DNA of 23,007 bases from Fimenecus sp045655645. Lineage in GTDB: Bacteria; Bacillota; Clostridia; Oscillospirales; Acutalibacteraceae. Below, one piece after another: positions 1 through 7,679 of this stretch; the stretch's first letter is position 1; every line of letters begins with the position of its first letter. The stretch spans positions 1 to 23,007 of the forward strand of contig JAZOPS010000023.1 of assembly GCA_045655645.1 (NCBI GenBank). Direction: 5' to 3'. The position numbers and the translations under genes were made by a program. A model generated the notes under the pieces. The model searched no databases, was not told the origin of the DNA, and saw only the letters and a list, made by a program, of their open reading frames with translations.

Positions 1-471
1 AATGGAGAGAAAAAGGAAAACATTTTTGTAAAGTTTTATAAAAATCAAGGCTTTGATGGTGTTGTTGAACTTATTAACAATGCAGCCAAAGATTTAGGAA
101 AAATGTTCTCATCATTTAAGAAGCATATTGTGCTTCGTGAATTGTATTTATGGATGACAATTTCTAGTGGGGACGCGGCACAGACAGCTCTAGACTACGG
201 CAGAATTTGTCAAAAAGTTTTCCCAGCATTATCGTTTATTTGCACAAATTTAACTGTAAAAAAATATGATGTTGAAATTGAACCTGATTTTATTGGTTTA
301 AAGAATAAAGCGCAGTTTGCTTTTTCTGTTTCAATCAGACCAATCTTTATTATAAATGCTGTAATTATGTTGGCATTGAGATTGGTATTTAATGTGGTAA
401 TCAAGTTCCTTAAGGGAACTAAAAATAATAATAAAAATAATGAAAATATAAATGAAGGTGGTGCTTTATGA
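1..471 (+). CDS. DUF2953 (YtfI-like) protein, 5'-truncated by window edge
   Basis: The reading frame is open from base 1 to the TGA at 469-471, so the start lies left of the window; an internal ATG at 103 is unlikely to be the real start because the frame upstream reads as ordinary protein (NGEKKENIFVKFYK). The visible part has the features I associate with DUF2953 proteins: a YLWMTISSGDAAQTALDYGR stretch typical of the family, then a beta-rich part (VEIEPDF), then a C-terminal hydrophobic segment (about FIINAVIMLALRLVFNVVIKFL) followed by a Lys/Asn-rich tail. Its stop overlaps the ytfJ start by 4 nt, so the two are translationally coupled, matching the ytfI-ytfJ pair of Bacillus and many Clostridia. 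The function of this family is not established; a sporulation link is inferred from its partner. Family call is from pattern memory, not a search. Confidence 0.75.
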   Translation, partial: NGEKKENIFVKFYKNQGFDGVVELINNAAKDLGKMFSSFKKHIVLRELYLWMTISSGDAAQTALDYGRICQKVFPALSFICTNLTVKKYDVEIEPDFIGLKNKAQFAFSVSIRPIFIINAVIMLALRLVFNVVIKFLKGTKNNNKNNENINEGGAL

Positions 472-905
472 TGAAAGAAAAATCATCAGCAGCAGGAATT
501 CTTGAAACAACAATTGAAAAGGTTAGAGATTTAGTTAATGTCAGCACAATAATTGGTGAGCCAATGAAAGTTGAAGGCGGCGTTACGATTATTCCTGTTT
601 CAAAAGTTACTTACGGTTTTGCTTCAGGTGGTTCTGATTTCCCATCAAAGAGCAATCAGGATATCTTTGGCGGTGGCGGTGGCGCTGGTGTTACAATTAC
701 ACCTGTTGCTTTCCTCGTAATTGACGCTTATGGCAATGTTGATATCAAACATATTACTGCATTTGATAATGCAGCAGAACGCATTGTAGGGCTTGTTCCT
801 GAGATGTTTGATAAAGTTTCAAATGCTGTTAACAAAGCAAAGATGGACAAAGCATATAGCGATGCTTTAATCAAAAATACAGAAGAAACAGAAGTACAAG
901 AATAA
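468..905 (+). CDS. ytfJ: GerW/YtfJ family sporulation protein
   Basis: A 145-residue cytosolic protein with the family signature: the start AAGILETTIEKVRDLV, VGEP-like IIGEPM, the VTYGFASGGSDF segment, a Gly-rich run (GGGGGAG) and then VTITPVAFLVI. In B. subtilis YtfJ (GerW) is made during sporulation and is needed for proper spore germination; the molecular activity is unknown. Two adjacent ATG codons (468 and 471) could both serve as start; the AAGGTGG ribosome-binding site at 455-461 lies 6 or 9 nt upstream. It overlaps the DUF2953 gene by 4 nt and is followed by a hairpin at 912-948 before the carboxypeptidase gene. Confidence in family is high from the paired context and the Gly-rich motif. 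Confidence 0.9.
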   Translation: MMKEKSSAAGILETTIEKVRDLVNVSTIIGEPMKVEGGVTIIPVSKVTYGFASGGSDFPSKSNQDIFGGGGGAGVTITPVAFLVIDAYGNVDIKHITAFDNAAERIVGLVPEMFDKVSNAVNKAKMDKAYSDALIKNTEETEVQE

Positions 906-906
906 T

Positions 907-935
907 GTCTTATATCACCGAGATATGCATATAAT
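907..935 (+). promoter_or_regulatory. Possible sporulation-sigma promoter upstream of the carboxypeptidase gene
   Basis: GTCTTATA (907-914), a 13-nt spacer and CATATAAT (928-935) resemble the Bacillus SigE -35/-10 pair (about GKCATATT and CATACAMT), with 6/8 and 7/8 matches by eye. TATAAT at 930-935 would also be a perfect SigA -10 but has no good -35. The region is A+T-rich so chance matches are likely. Expression in the mother cell would suit a spore-cortex carboxypeptidase. The start point would fall inside the 3' arm of the hairpin at 912-948. Confidence 0.3.
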
Positions 936-948
936 ATTTCGGTGATAT
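912..948 (+). terminator. 15-bp hairpin between ytfJ and carboxypeptidase gene, enclosing its ribosome-binding site
   Basis: The arms 912-926 (ATATCACCGAGATAT) and 934-948 (ATATTTCGGTGATAT) pair over 15 positions with one G-U pair and a 7-nt loop. There is no proper U-tract after the 3' arm, so it is a poor classical rho-independent terminator on the + strand. The 3' arm contains GGTGA (941-945), the only plausible Shine-Dalgarno for the GTG start at 953. It may therefore act as a weak terminator, a translational lid, or an mRNA-end stabiliser. The structure itself is plain; the role is inference. Confidence 0.55.
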
Positions 949-952
949 TATC

Positions 953-2080
953 GTGAAGAAACTGTTTTTTACTTTTGCTATTTTAATATTATTTTTTACT
1001 TCGTTAGTCAGTAGTTATGCTGTTGAAATGCCAGATATATCTGCTAAATCTGCGGTGGTAATCTGTGCTGATACGGGTGAAGTTGTATTTGAAAAAGATG
1101 CATATCAAAAATTGCCAATGGCTAGCACAACAAAAATCATGACATCTGTTTTGGCTCTGGAATTTGGTGCTGATGAACACTTCTTAACGGTTACAGATGA
1201 AATGGTGTCTGTTGAAGGCTCATCAATCGGCCTTTTACCTGATGATAAGATTTCGTTGAAAACATTGGTGAAAGGAATGCTTTTAGAATCCGGCAATGAT
1301 GCGGCTAATTCTGTTGCACATATTGTTGGTGGTTCTACGCCTAATTTTGTTTCTATAATGAATAGTAAAGCAAAAGAAATCGGAATGAATTCTACTTCTT
1401 TTGAAACACCTTCAGGTTTAGATGGTGAGAATCATTATTCCACTGCTTTTGATATGGCTCTTTTAGGTGCTTATGCAATTAAAAATCTCGAATTCAAACA
1501 GATATGTTCGTCAAAAGAGCAAGTGGTTTTCTATGGTAATGACCCTTACAGACGCATTTTTACTAATAACAACAAGTTGTTAGATACTTATGATGGCGTT
1601 TTTGGTATAAAAACTGGTTTTACTAAGAAGAGTGGCAGATGTTTAGTGTCAGCCATTGAAAGAGATAATAAAACTCTTATTGCGGTGACACTTAATGCAC
1701 CTGATGACTGGAATGACCATAAGAAAATGTATGATTATTCTTTTGAGAATGTGCATGTAATTGACTTATCTTGTGATTTACAGGACCTATCAGTTAAAAT
1801 TATAGGTGGCACAGAAGAAGTTGTTAATTTGTATCTTTCGACTAACCCCATAATAACTTCTATCAACAAAGATTTTGATTATGAAAGCAAAATTTTTATA
1901 AAACAGTTTGAATATGCACCTGTTAAAAAAGGTGATATTCTTGGATTTATAGAGTTTTATGACGAAAATGGCAAGTTGATTGCTACAACAGATATTTGCG
2001 CTGACATTTCTGTTGATTTTAAAAATCATAAAAGTGAAAAAGACAGTTTATTAAAGAAGTTTATTGATTTATTTAGGTGA
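953..2080 (+). CDS. Serine-type D-alanyl-D-alanine carboxypeptidase (DacF/DacB, PBP5-like)
   Basis: This exported penicillin-binding protein would trim the terminal D-Ala of peptidoglycan stem peptides. A signal peptide is evident (KKLFFTFAILILFFTSLVSSYA, cleavage near residue 23). The three active-site motifs are intact and correctly spaced: S58-T-T-K61, S113-G-N115 and K220-T-G222. A C-terminal beta domain (about 263-350) and a short amphipathic tail (SLLKKFIDLFR) follow, as in membrane-tethered PBP5 proteins. The start is GTG at 953, chosen because it gives a clean signal peptide and GGTGA lies 7 nt upstream. The next gene begins 4 nt after its stop. Lying between ytfJ and rluB, it occupies the place of the sporulation carboxypeptidases DacB/DacF of other spore-formers, so a role in spore cortex is likely; spmA and spmB, which often sit between dacB and rluB, are absent. 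Which paralogue (dacB or dacF) cannot be decided here. Confidence 0.93.
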   Translation: MKKLFFTFAILILFFTSLVSSYAVEMPDISAKSAVVICADTGEVVFEKDAYQKLPMASTTKIMTSVLALEFGADEHFLTVTDEMVSVEGSSIGLLPDDKISLKTLVKGMLLESGNDAANSVAHIVGGSTPNFVSIMNSKAKEIGMNSTSFETPSGLDGENHYSTAFDMALLGAYAIKNLEFKQICSSKEQVVFYGNDPYRRIFTNNNKLLDTYDGVFGIKTGFTKKSGRCLVSAIERDNKTLIAVTLNAPDDWNDHKKMYDYSFENVHVIDLSCDLQDLSVKIIGGTEEVVNLYLSTNPIITSINKDFDYESKIFIKQFEYAPVKKGDILGFIEFYDENGKLIATTDICADISVDFKNHKSEKDSLLKKFIDLFR

Positions 2081-2084
2081 AATT

Positions 2085-2831
2085 ATGGCAGACAACCAGA
2101 TTAGGTTACAAAAATTTCTTTCTGAGTGTGGCGTTGCTTCACGAAGAAAAGCTGAGGATTTAATTGCATCTGGCAAAGTTAAGGTTAACGGCCGAGTTGC
2201 AACAATTGGAGATAAAGTAAATCCTAAAAAAGATACAGTTACGGTATTCGGAAAGAAAGTTATAAAAGTTAAGAAAAATACTTATATTATGCTTCACAAA
2301 CCTCGTGGTTTCATTACGACTTTAAGTGATGAAATGGGAAGGAAATGTGTGGCACAACTTGTTGAAGATGTTGGAACAAGGGTTTATCCTGTTGGCAGAC
2401 TTGACCGTGATTCAGAAGGACTTTTACTTTTGACTGATGACGGTGAGTTTGCTAATGCTATGACTCACCCTGCAAAGCATGTGCCAAAAACTTATCGTGT
2501 CACAATTAGACCAACAATCACAGAAGACCAGATTACTGCTTTGACAACAGGTGTTGAAATTGATGGAAGAATGACATTGCCTTCAGAAGTTAGAGTTATT
2601 AGTAAACAAGAGGGTAGAGTTGTTCTTGAAATCATTATATATGAAGGAAGGAATCGTCAAATCAGAAAAATGTGTGAAACATTAGGTTTGGAAGTTGCGC
2701 GACTTAAGAGAACACAGATTGGTTCTGTAAAACTTGGTATGTTAAAGCAAGGTGACTGGCGTAATCTTACTGAAGAAGAAGTTCATAAGCTTATGGTTGC
2801 AGCAACTGTTGACAGAAAGGCACAAAAATAA
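2085..2831 (+). CDS. rluB: Ribosomal large subunit pseudouridine synthase B
   Basis: An RsuA/RluB-family enzyme of 248 residues that isomerises a uridine of 23S rRNA (position 2605 in E. coli for RluB). An N-terminal S4 RNA-binding domain (about 6-50: IRLQKFLSECGVASRRKAED, then GKVKVNG) is followed by the catalytic domain with HKPRG (71-75) and the signature GRLDRDSEGLLLLT, whose Asp107 is the expected catalytic residue. YEGRNRQIRKMCE near the C-terminus is also characteristic. I place the start at ATG 2085, 10 nt after the AGGTGA that ends the previous gene, rather than at the upstream in-frame start at 2064, which would overlap the carboxypeptidase and lacks a site. Its stop shares one base with the next start. 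RsuA is an alternative family name, but the gene neighbourhood and the sequence favour RluB. Confidence 0.93.
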   Translation: MADNQIRLQKFLSECGVASRRKAEDLIASGKVKVNGRVATIGDKVNPKKDTVTVFGKKVIKVKKNTYIMLHKPRGFITTLSDEMGRKCVAQLVEDVGTRVYPVGRLDRDSEGLLLLTDDGEFANAMTHPAKHVPKTYRVTIRPTITEDQITALTTGVEIDGRMTLPSEVRVISKQEGRVVLEIIIYEGRNRQIRKMCETLGLEVARLKRTQIGSVKLGMLKQGDWRNLTEEEVHKLMVAATVDRKAQK

Positions 2832-3205
2832 TGATTTGTTATAAGCCTATACACGACACTGTAGAACTCAAAAAAATATATTCTAAGTTTGAATTCGATG
2901 AAAACAAAATATATGGCGGTTATTTCGGTGTAGAAGAAGACGGAAGCACTGTTGGTAATTGTTTATTCTCAATTGATGGTTATGACTGTCATTTGATTTC
3001 TATAGATTGTGATTATTCGGACAAGCTTTTAGTTGAAGGCTATATCCGTGCTTCTCTTAATTACTGTGCAAACAGAAGTGCTTATATGGCACATTGTGAA
3101 ATAAGAGAAATTTCTGATGTGCTTTTGATGCTGGGATTTGAAAATGAAAATGGTATTTACAGTGGCGATATTCCAACTTTATTAAAGGGAAGTTGCTGTA
3201 AATAA
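2831..3205 (+). CDS. Small uncharacterised protein, possibly GNAT-like, with Cys-rich tail
   Basis: A 124-residue cytosolic protein starting at the ATG that overlaps the rluB stop by one base, so it is translationally coupled. I do not recognise a named family. The pattern GYFGVEEDGSTVGNCLFSIDGYDCHLISI followed by an Asp/Lys-led helix (LLVEGYIRASLNYCANRSAYMAHC) and LLMLGFENENGIYSGDI has the strand-strand-helix layout and MLGF-type end of a compact acetyltransferase (GNAT) fold, but the acetyl-CoA-binding R/Q-x-x-G-x-G/A signature is not present. Seven cysteines, two adjacent at the very end (GSCCK), are notable for its size. Its position between rluB and yicC suggests an RNA-related or translation-related role only by association. 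Confidence 0.75.
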   Translation: MICYKPIHDTVELKKIYSKFEFDENKIYGGYFGVEEDGSTVGNCLFSIDGYDCHLISIDCDYSDKLLVEGYIRASLNYCANRSAYMAHCEIREISDVLLMLGFENENGIYSGDIPTLLKGSCCK

Positions 3206-3220
3206 TTTGGAGTGAAATAT

Positions 3221-4105
3221 ATGATTAGAAGTATGACAGGCTATGGTCGTTTTCAATCAACTGTTGATTCAATGAATATAACTGTTGAATTGAAAAGTGT
3301 TAATCATAGATATTTTGAATTTAATTCAAGAGTTCCAAGAAATTATGGTTTTCTTGAAGAAAAACTTAAAAGTTTTGTTAATTCTCGCGTTTCAAGAGGT
3401 AAGGTTGAATGCTATGTTTCAATTGAAAATCTTGAAGAAGACGAGGTTGAGATTGCTGTTAATCATTCATTGGCAGAGTCTTATTGCAATGCTTTGAAAG
3501 AACTTGCTGGCAGATTAGAACTTAATTTGCGCGACGACAACATTATGTCATCACTTACAAGATATAATGATATTTTTGTTGTACATAAAAATGAGGCAGA
3601 TGAAGAAAAAATCTGGAATGCAGTAAAAGTTGTAGCAGACGAAGCTGTTACAAAGTTTATTGATATGCGCGAACAAGAAGGAAATAAGCTTAAAACTGAT
3701 GTTTTAAACAGAGCGGAAATTATTCTTGGCAAAGTTAGTGAAATTGAAGAGCGTTCTCCTGAAACCGTTAAAGAATATAACGACAGATTGCTCGCAAGAA
3801 TTAATGAGTTCTTATCCGATGTTCAGGTTGATGAACAACGAATATTGACTGAATGTGCAATTTTTGCTGATAAGGTTGCAGTTGCTGAAGAAACTGTAAG
3901 ACTTCGTAGCCATATTGACCAGTTAAGACAATTTTTAAATACTGATGAAGCAGTTGGTCGTAAAATTGATTTCCTTGTTCAAGAAATGAATCGTGAAGCA
4001 AACACAATTGGCTCAAAAGCTCAAGATGTAACTATTGCTCGCAATGTTATTGACATTAAAGCAGAAATTGAAAAAATTCGTGAGCAGATTCAAAATATTG
4101 AATGA
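3221..4105 (+). CDS. YicC family endoribonuclease
   Basis: A 294-residue protein with the hallmark YicC N-terminus MIRSMTGYGR and ELKSVNHRYFE (residues about 26-36), the central helical coiled region and the conserved C-terminal DUF1732 part (LDFLVQEMNREANTIGSKAQD-like, here KIDFLVQEMNREANTIGSKA). YicC proteins were characterised as RNA endonucleases acting on small RNAs in E. coli and Bacillus. The start is ATG 3221 behind GGAG (3209-3212); an upstream in-frame GTG at 3212 lies inside that site and is rejected. The order yicC-remA-gmk-rpoZ-priA is a well-known conserved cluster of Firmicutes. Confidence 0.94.
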   Translation: MIRSMTGYGRFQSTVDSMNITVELKSVNHRYFEFNSRVPRNYGFLEEKLKSFVNSRVSRGKVECYVSIENLEEDEVEIAVNHSLAESYCNALKELAGRLELNLRDDNIMSSLTRYNDIFVVHKNEADEEKIWNAVKVVADEAVTKFIDMREQEGNKLKTDVLNRAEIILGKVSEIEERSPETVKEYNDRLLARINEFLSDVQVDEQRILTECAIFADKVAVAEETVRLRSHIDQLRQFLNTDEAVGRKIDFLVQEMNREANTIGSKAQDVTIARNVIDIKAEIEKIREQIQNIE

Positions 4106-4114
4106 GGTATTATA

Positions 4115-4375
4115 ATGAAACTTATAAATGTTGGCTTTGGTAACGCTGTTAATGCTGATAGAGTTATTGCAGTAGTTTCAACAGATTCTGCACCTGTTAA
4201 AAGAATTATTTCACAGGCAAAAGAAAATCAGATGTTAATTGATGCAACTCAAGGAAGAAAAACACATGCTGTGTTAATTATGGATAGTAATCACATCATT
4301 GCTTCATATTTAAAAGCTGAGACTATTTTAGGCAGAACTGAATCAAATGATGAGGAGGATGAGAATAATGAATAA
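4115..4375 (+). CDS. remA: RemA-like DNA-binding regulator (DUF370)
   Basis: An 86-residue protein matching the DUF370/RemA family: MKLINVGFGNAVNADRVIAV, then STDSAPVKRIISQAKE with the Arg-containing helix, DATQGRKTHAVLIMD and IIASYLKAETI. In B. subtilis RemA is a sequence-specific DNA-binding activator of biofilm matrix and osmoprotection genes, forming ring-like oligomers. In Clostridia its targets are largely unknown. The start has GAGG (4104-4107) nearby. The acidic Asp/Glu/Asn tail (SNDEEDENNE) is partly a consequence of overlapping the gmk ribosome-binding site and start by 8 nt, implying coupled translation with gmk. Confidence 0.92.
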   Translation: MKLINVGFGNAVNADRVIAVVSTDSAPVKRIISQAKENQMLIDATQGRKTHAVLIMDSNHIIASYLKAETILGRTESNDEEDENNE

Positions 4376-4949
4376 AAAAGGTACATTAGTTTTATTCTCT
4401 GGTCCTTCTGGTGTTGGCAAAGATACTGTTTTAGAAGTTGTTCTCAATAAAAATAGAGACTTGCAAAAGTCCATCTCGTTAACTACAAGGGCTATACGAG
4501 AAAATGAAATAGATGGTAAGGACTATTATTTCATTACTCAATCTGCTTTTGAAGAAATGGTTAAAAACAACGAAGTTCTTGAGTTTGCACAATATGGTAA
4601 GAATTTTTATGGAACTCCAAAAGCACCAATAGATAAATGGCTTAGCGAAGGCAAAACAATTATTTTAAAGATTGAAGTTCAGGGAGCAAAAAAAATTAAA
4701 GAGCTTTATCCTGACGCAGTTGGTATTTTTATTATGCCACCTTCAATGGAAGAACTTGAAAAAAGACTTCGTTTTAGAGGTACTGAAAGTGAAGATGACA
4801 TAAAACGCCGTTTAGATATTGCTAAAAACGAAATGGAAAAAAGTGTTGATTATGATTATTTGGTAGTTAATGATGAGATTGACTTAGCATCAGATAATGT
4901 CCTTGATATCGTTAAAACACTTGATTTTACATATAAAAATGAAGATTAA
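4368..4949 (+). CDS. gmk: Guanylate kinase
   Basis: A 193-residue kinase that converts GMP to GDP with ATP. The P-loop GPSGVGKD (about residues 11-18) is followed by SLTTRAIRENEIDGKDYYF, which is the GMP-binding segment, then EFAQYGKNFYGTP, KIEVQGAKKIK, and RFRGTESEDDIKRRL (lid). I use ATG 4368 with the strong GAGGAGG site at 4352-4358, giving the natural MNKKGTLVLFSGPSG start; an in-frame ATG at 4347 lies upstream of this site. The gene overlaps remA by 8 nt and is followed 26 nt later by rpoZ. In stringent-response biology Gmk is a (p)ppGpp target in Firmicutes; that is family knowledge and not visible here. Confidence 0.96.
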   Translation: MNKKGTLVLFSGPSGVGKDTVLEVVLNKNRDLQKSISLTTRAIRENEIDGKDYYFITQSAFEEMVKNNEVLEFAQYGKNFYGTPKAPIDKWLSEGKTIILKIEVQGAKKIKELYPDAVGIFIMPPSMEELEKRLRFRGTESEDDIKRRLDIAKNEMEKSVDYDYLVVNDEIDLASDNVLDIVKTLDFTYKNED

Positions 4950-4975
4950 TTTTCAATATAAGTGAGGTAAAAGTT

Positions 4976-5185
4976 ATGTTTAATCCAGATTTAAGAAATG
5001 TACTTAAAAACAATGTGAGCAGATATTCACTTGTTACTGCAGTAGCAAAAAGAGCAAGAGAAATTGCACTTGATGCTGAAGAAAACAACGAAATTCTCGA
5101 TGAGAAGCCAGTTAGTTTGGCTCTTGATGAAATCATTACAGGTAAAGTAGAAATCGTTGAACCAGAAGAAATCAGAAATATATAA
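4976..5185 (+). CDS. rpoZ: RNA polymerase omega subunit
   Basis: A 69-residue protein with the omega family core: SRYSLVTAVAKRAREIA (residues about 15-31), then KPVSLALDEIITGKVEI, which matches the usual KPV-x-x-A-x-x-E-x-x-x-G pattern. Omega assists assembly and stability of the beta' subunit. The site GTGAGG (4962-4967) sits 8 nt upstream of the ATG. It lies between gmk and priA as in most Firmicutes, though coaBC, normally next, is absent. Confidence 0.94.
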   Translation: MFNPDLRNVLKNNVSRYSLVTAVAKRAREIALDAEENNEILDEKPVSLALDEIITGKVEIVEPEEIRNI

Positions 5186-5218
5186 TTGAATCAAAATTTT
5201 AACTAAGGGGGGCAGATT

Positions 5219-7672
5219 ATGGGAATAACAACTGTTGCAAAGGTTGCTGTTGAAAATACAGCATACTCTTTTGATATGTTATTCGACTATTCTGTTCCTT
5301 CTTCTTTAATCAATGAGATTGCAGCGGGAAAAAGAGTTTTAGTACCTTTTGGCAATACTTCAAAAAAGCGTGTTGGAATGGTTTTTTCAGTTGTATTTAA
5401 TGTGGATACAGATAAAAAACTTAAATCCATTAGTTGTGTTCTTGACGAAGAACCATTATTAACTCGCGAAATGCTTTTGACATCAAATTTTATTCACGAT
5501 AAATGCTTTTGCACTTATTTTGATTCTTGCAGAATGTTCTTGCCTTTAGGAATGTCAATGGATGTTAAAGTTTTATATGCAAATAATAGTGAATATAAAA
5601 CGGATACTCTTAATTTAGACGAATTAAAGGTTTTTGAATATTTACAAGAAAAGAATAAATTTGTAAATAGTGAAACAATAATTAAAGATTGTAAGCTTAA
5701 AAAGAGTACTAATATTTTAGATGAAATGTCTGAAAAAGGTGCTCTTCTAAGAAATGTTGATGCACATCGTCGTACAGGTGACGCAACTCTTAAAATGGTT
5801 CGTCTTAATATTGATATTGAGAACGATGCTGAAACTATTTCAAAGCTTACAAAGAAGCAAAAAGAAATAGTAAAGGTTCTGTCGGATGTCGGAACTGCAT
5901 CAATCCGTGAAATATGTTATTTTACAGGATATACAGCTGCAGTTGTATCAGCTCTTGAAAATAAGGGGATTGTTGAAGTTTATATTGATGAAATATATCG
6001 TAATCCTTATTCAATAGATGGGCAGATAAAGAGAAATATAGTTTTATCCGATGAGCAACAAAAAGCATTTATTGGTCTATCGCAGTTGCTTAATAGCGAT
6101 AAACCCGAAGCAGCACTTTTATATGGCGTTACTGGTAGCGGCAAAACACAAGTTTATTTAAAACTTATAGACGGAGCTTTGCAATCTAATAAAGGTATTA
6201 TTGTGATGATACCTGAAATTTCATTAACACCACAGATTTTATCGGTTTTTCATGAGCGATATGGAGATAAAGTTGCTGTTTTTCACAGTGCACTTTCTAT
6301 GGGCGAAAGATTGGATGAATGGAAACGAATCAAACGCGGTGAAGCTCAAATTGCTATTGGTACACGCTCGGCAGTTTTTGCACCTTTTGATGAAATTGGT
6401 TTAATTATTATTGATGAAGAACAAGAACATACTTATAAATCTGAAATGACCCCTCGTTTTCATGCAAGAGATGTGGCAGGCTTTAGAGTTTCTAAGAACA
6501 ATGGTTTGTTAGTTTTAGCTTCCGCAACTCCATCAATTGATTCATTTACAAAAGCGCAAAACGGTGCTTACTCATATTTTGAATTGAATGAGAGATATGG
6601 TAACGCCGTGTTACCGAATGTAGAAATAATTGACACTACATATCAAAGTGATATGGTGTTAGAAAGTATTAGCAAGCGCTTGGCTGATGAACTTCAAGAG
6701 AATTTTAATAATGGTAAGCAGTCGATTTTGCTTTTAAACAGACGCGGCTATAATACCTATGCTTCTTGCACAGAGTGTGGAAAGGTTATGACTTGTCCTA
6801 ATTGTAGTATTTCTTTGACTTACCACATAAAAAACGGACGTTTAATGTGTCATTATTGTGGTTATTCTGTTCCGTTTACAAAGAAATGCTCTAATTGTGG
6901 AACTGATGCTATGAAATTTACAGGCACCGGCACACAAAAATTAGAAGAAGAGTTAAAAATGATTGTTCCCGATGCAAGAGTTTTAAGAATGGATACGGAT
7001 ACTACATCATCAAGATATTCTTATGATGAAAAATTCGGCAAATTCGGTAAAGGGGAATATGATATTCTTGTTGGAACACAAATGGTAGCAAAAGGGTTGA
7101 ATTTTCCTAATGTGACACTTGTTGGCGTTTTAAATATAGACCAGATGTTATTTAATGATGACTATAAAAGTGGTGAAAGAGCTTTTGATTTAATTACTCA
7201 GGTTGTTGGAAGAAGTGGTCGTGGCAATTTTCCGGGTAAGGCATTCATTCAAACTTCTTTTCCTGATAGTGAAATAGTAACTCTTGCAAAAGAGCAAGAT
7301 TATAAATCTTTTTATAATCTTGAATTGCCAATAAGAAAAGAAATGACATATCCACCGTTTTGTGATTTGTGTGTTATTGGCTTTTCAAGTGATAAAGAAG
7401 GCAAAGTTTTCTTTGCTGCAAATGAATTCTTAAACGACTTAAAACAAGTAAATTCAAAGGATTTTAATGATGTTAAAATAATAGTTTTAGGACCTGTTAC
7501 ACCACGAGTGGCAAAAGTTGGTGGGAAATTCAGAGTCAGAATTATTATAAAATGTAGAGATAGCAAAAGATTCCGTGAAATGATAGGAAGTCTTTTAAAA
7601 ATATACGAAAAAAATATAAAATATAAGGATGTAAGTACCTTTGCTGAACTTAATCCTGAAAATGTGATGTGA
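5219..7672 (+). CDS. priA: Primosomal protein N' (replication restart helicase PriA)
   Basis: An 817-residue 3'-to-5' superfamily 2 DNA helicase that recognises stalled or abandoned forks and reloads the replicative helicase. The N-terminal 3'-end DNA-binding and winged-helix parts occupy about residues 1-260; the helicase core has Walker A GVTGSGKT (303-310) and Walker B DEEQ (399-402). The eight zinc-binding cysteines are all present (517, 520, 526, 529, 544, 547, 557, 560). Later motifs GTQMVAKGLNFP and QVVGRSGRG are intact. The strong AAGGGGGG site (5205-5212) lies 6 nt before the ATG. The 33-nt gap to rpoZ is the largest internal gap of the operon, and is where coaBC sits in many relatives. 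Confidence 0.97.
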   Translation: MGITTVAKVAVENTAYSFDMLFDYSVPSSLINEIAAGKRVLVPFGNTSKKRVGMVFSVVFNVDTDKKLKSISCVLDEEPLLTREMLLTSNFIHDKCFCTYFDSCRMFLPLGMSMDVKVLYANNSEYKTDTLNLDELKVFEYLQEKNKFVNSETIIKDCKLKKSTNILDEMSEKGALLRNVDAHRRTGDATLKMVRLNIDIENDAETISKLTKKQKEIVKVLSDVGTASIREICYFTGYTAAVVSALENKGIVEVYIDEIYRNPYSIDGQIKRNIVLSDEQQKAFIGLSQLLNSDKPEAALLYGVTGSGKTQVYLKLIDGALQSNKGIIVMIPEISLTPQILSVFHERYGDKVAVFHSALSMGERLDEWKRIKRGEAQIAIGTRSAVFAPFDEIGLIIIDEEQEHTYKSEMTPRFHARDVAGFRVSKNNGLLVLASATPSIDSFTKAQNGAYSYFELNERYGNAVLPNVEIIDTTYQSDMVLESISKRLADELQENFNNGKQSILLLNRRGYNTYASCTECGKVMTCPNCSISLTYHIKNGRLMCHYCGYSVPFTKKCSNCGTDAMKFTGTGTQKLEEELKMIVPDARVLRMDTDTTSSRYSYDEKFGKFGKGEYDILVGTQMVAKGLNFPNVTLVGVLNIDQMLFNDDYKSGERAFDLITQVVGRSGRGNFPGKAFIQTSFPDSEIVTLAKEQDYKSFYNLELPIRKEMTYPPFCDLCVIGFSSDKEGKVFFAANEFLNDLKQVNSKDFNDVKIIVLGPVTPRVAKVGGKFRVRIIIKCRDSKRFREMIGSLLKIYEKNIKYKDVSTFAELNPENVM

Positions 7673-7679
7673 GGATAAA

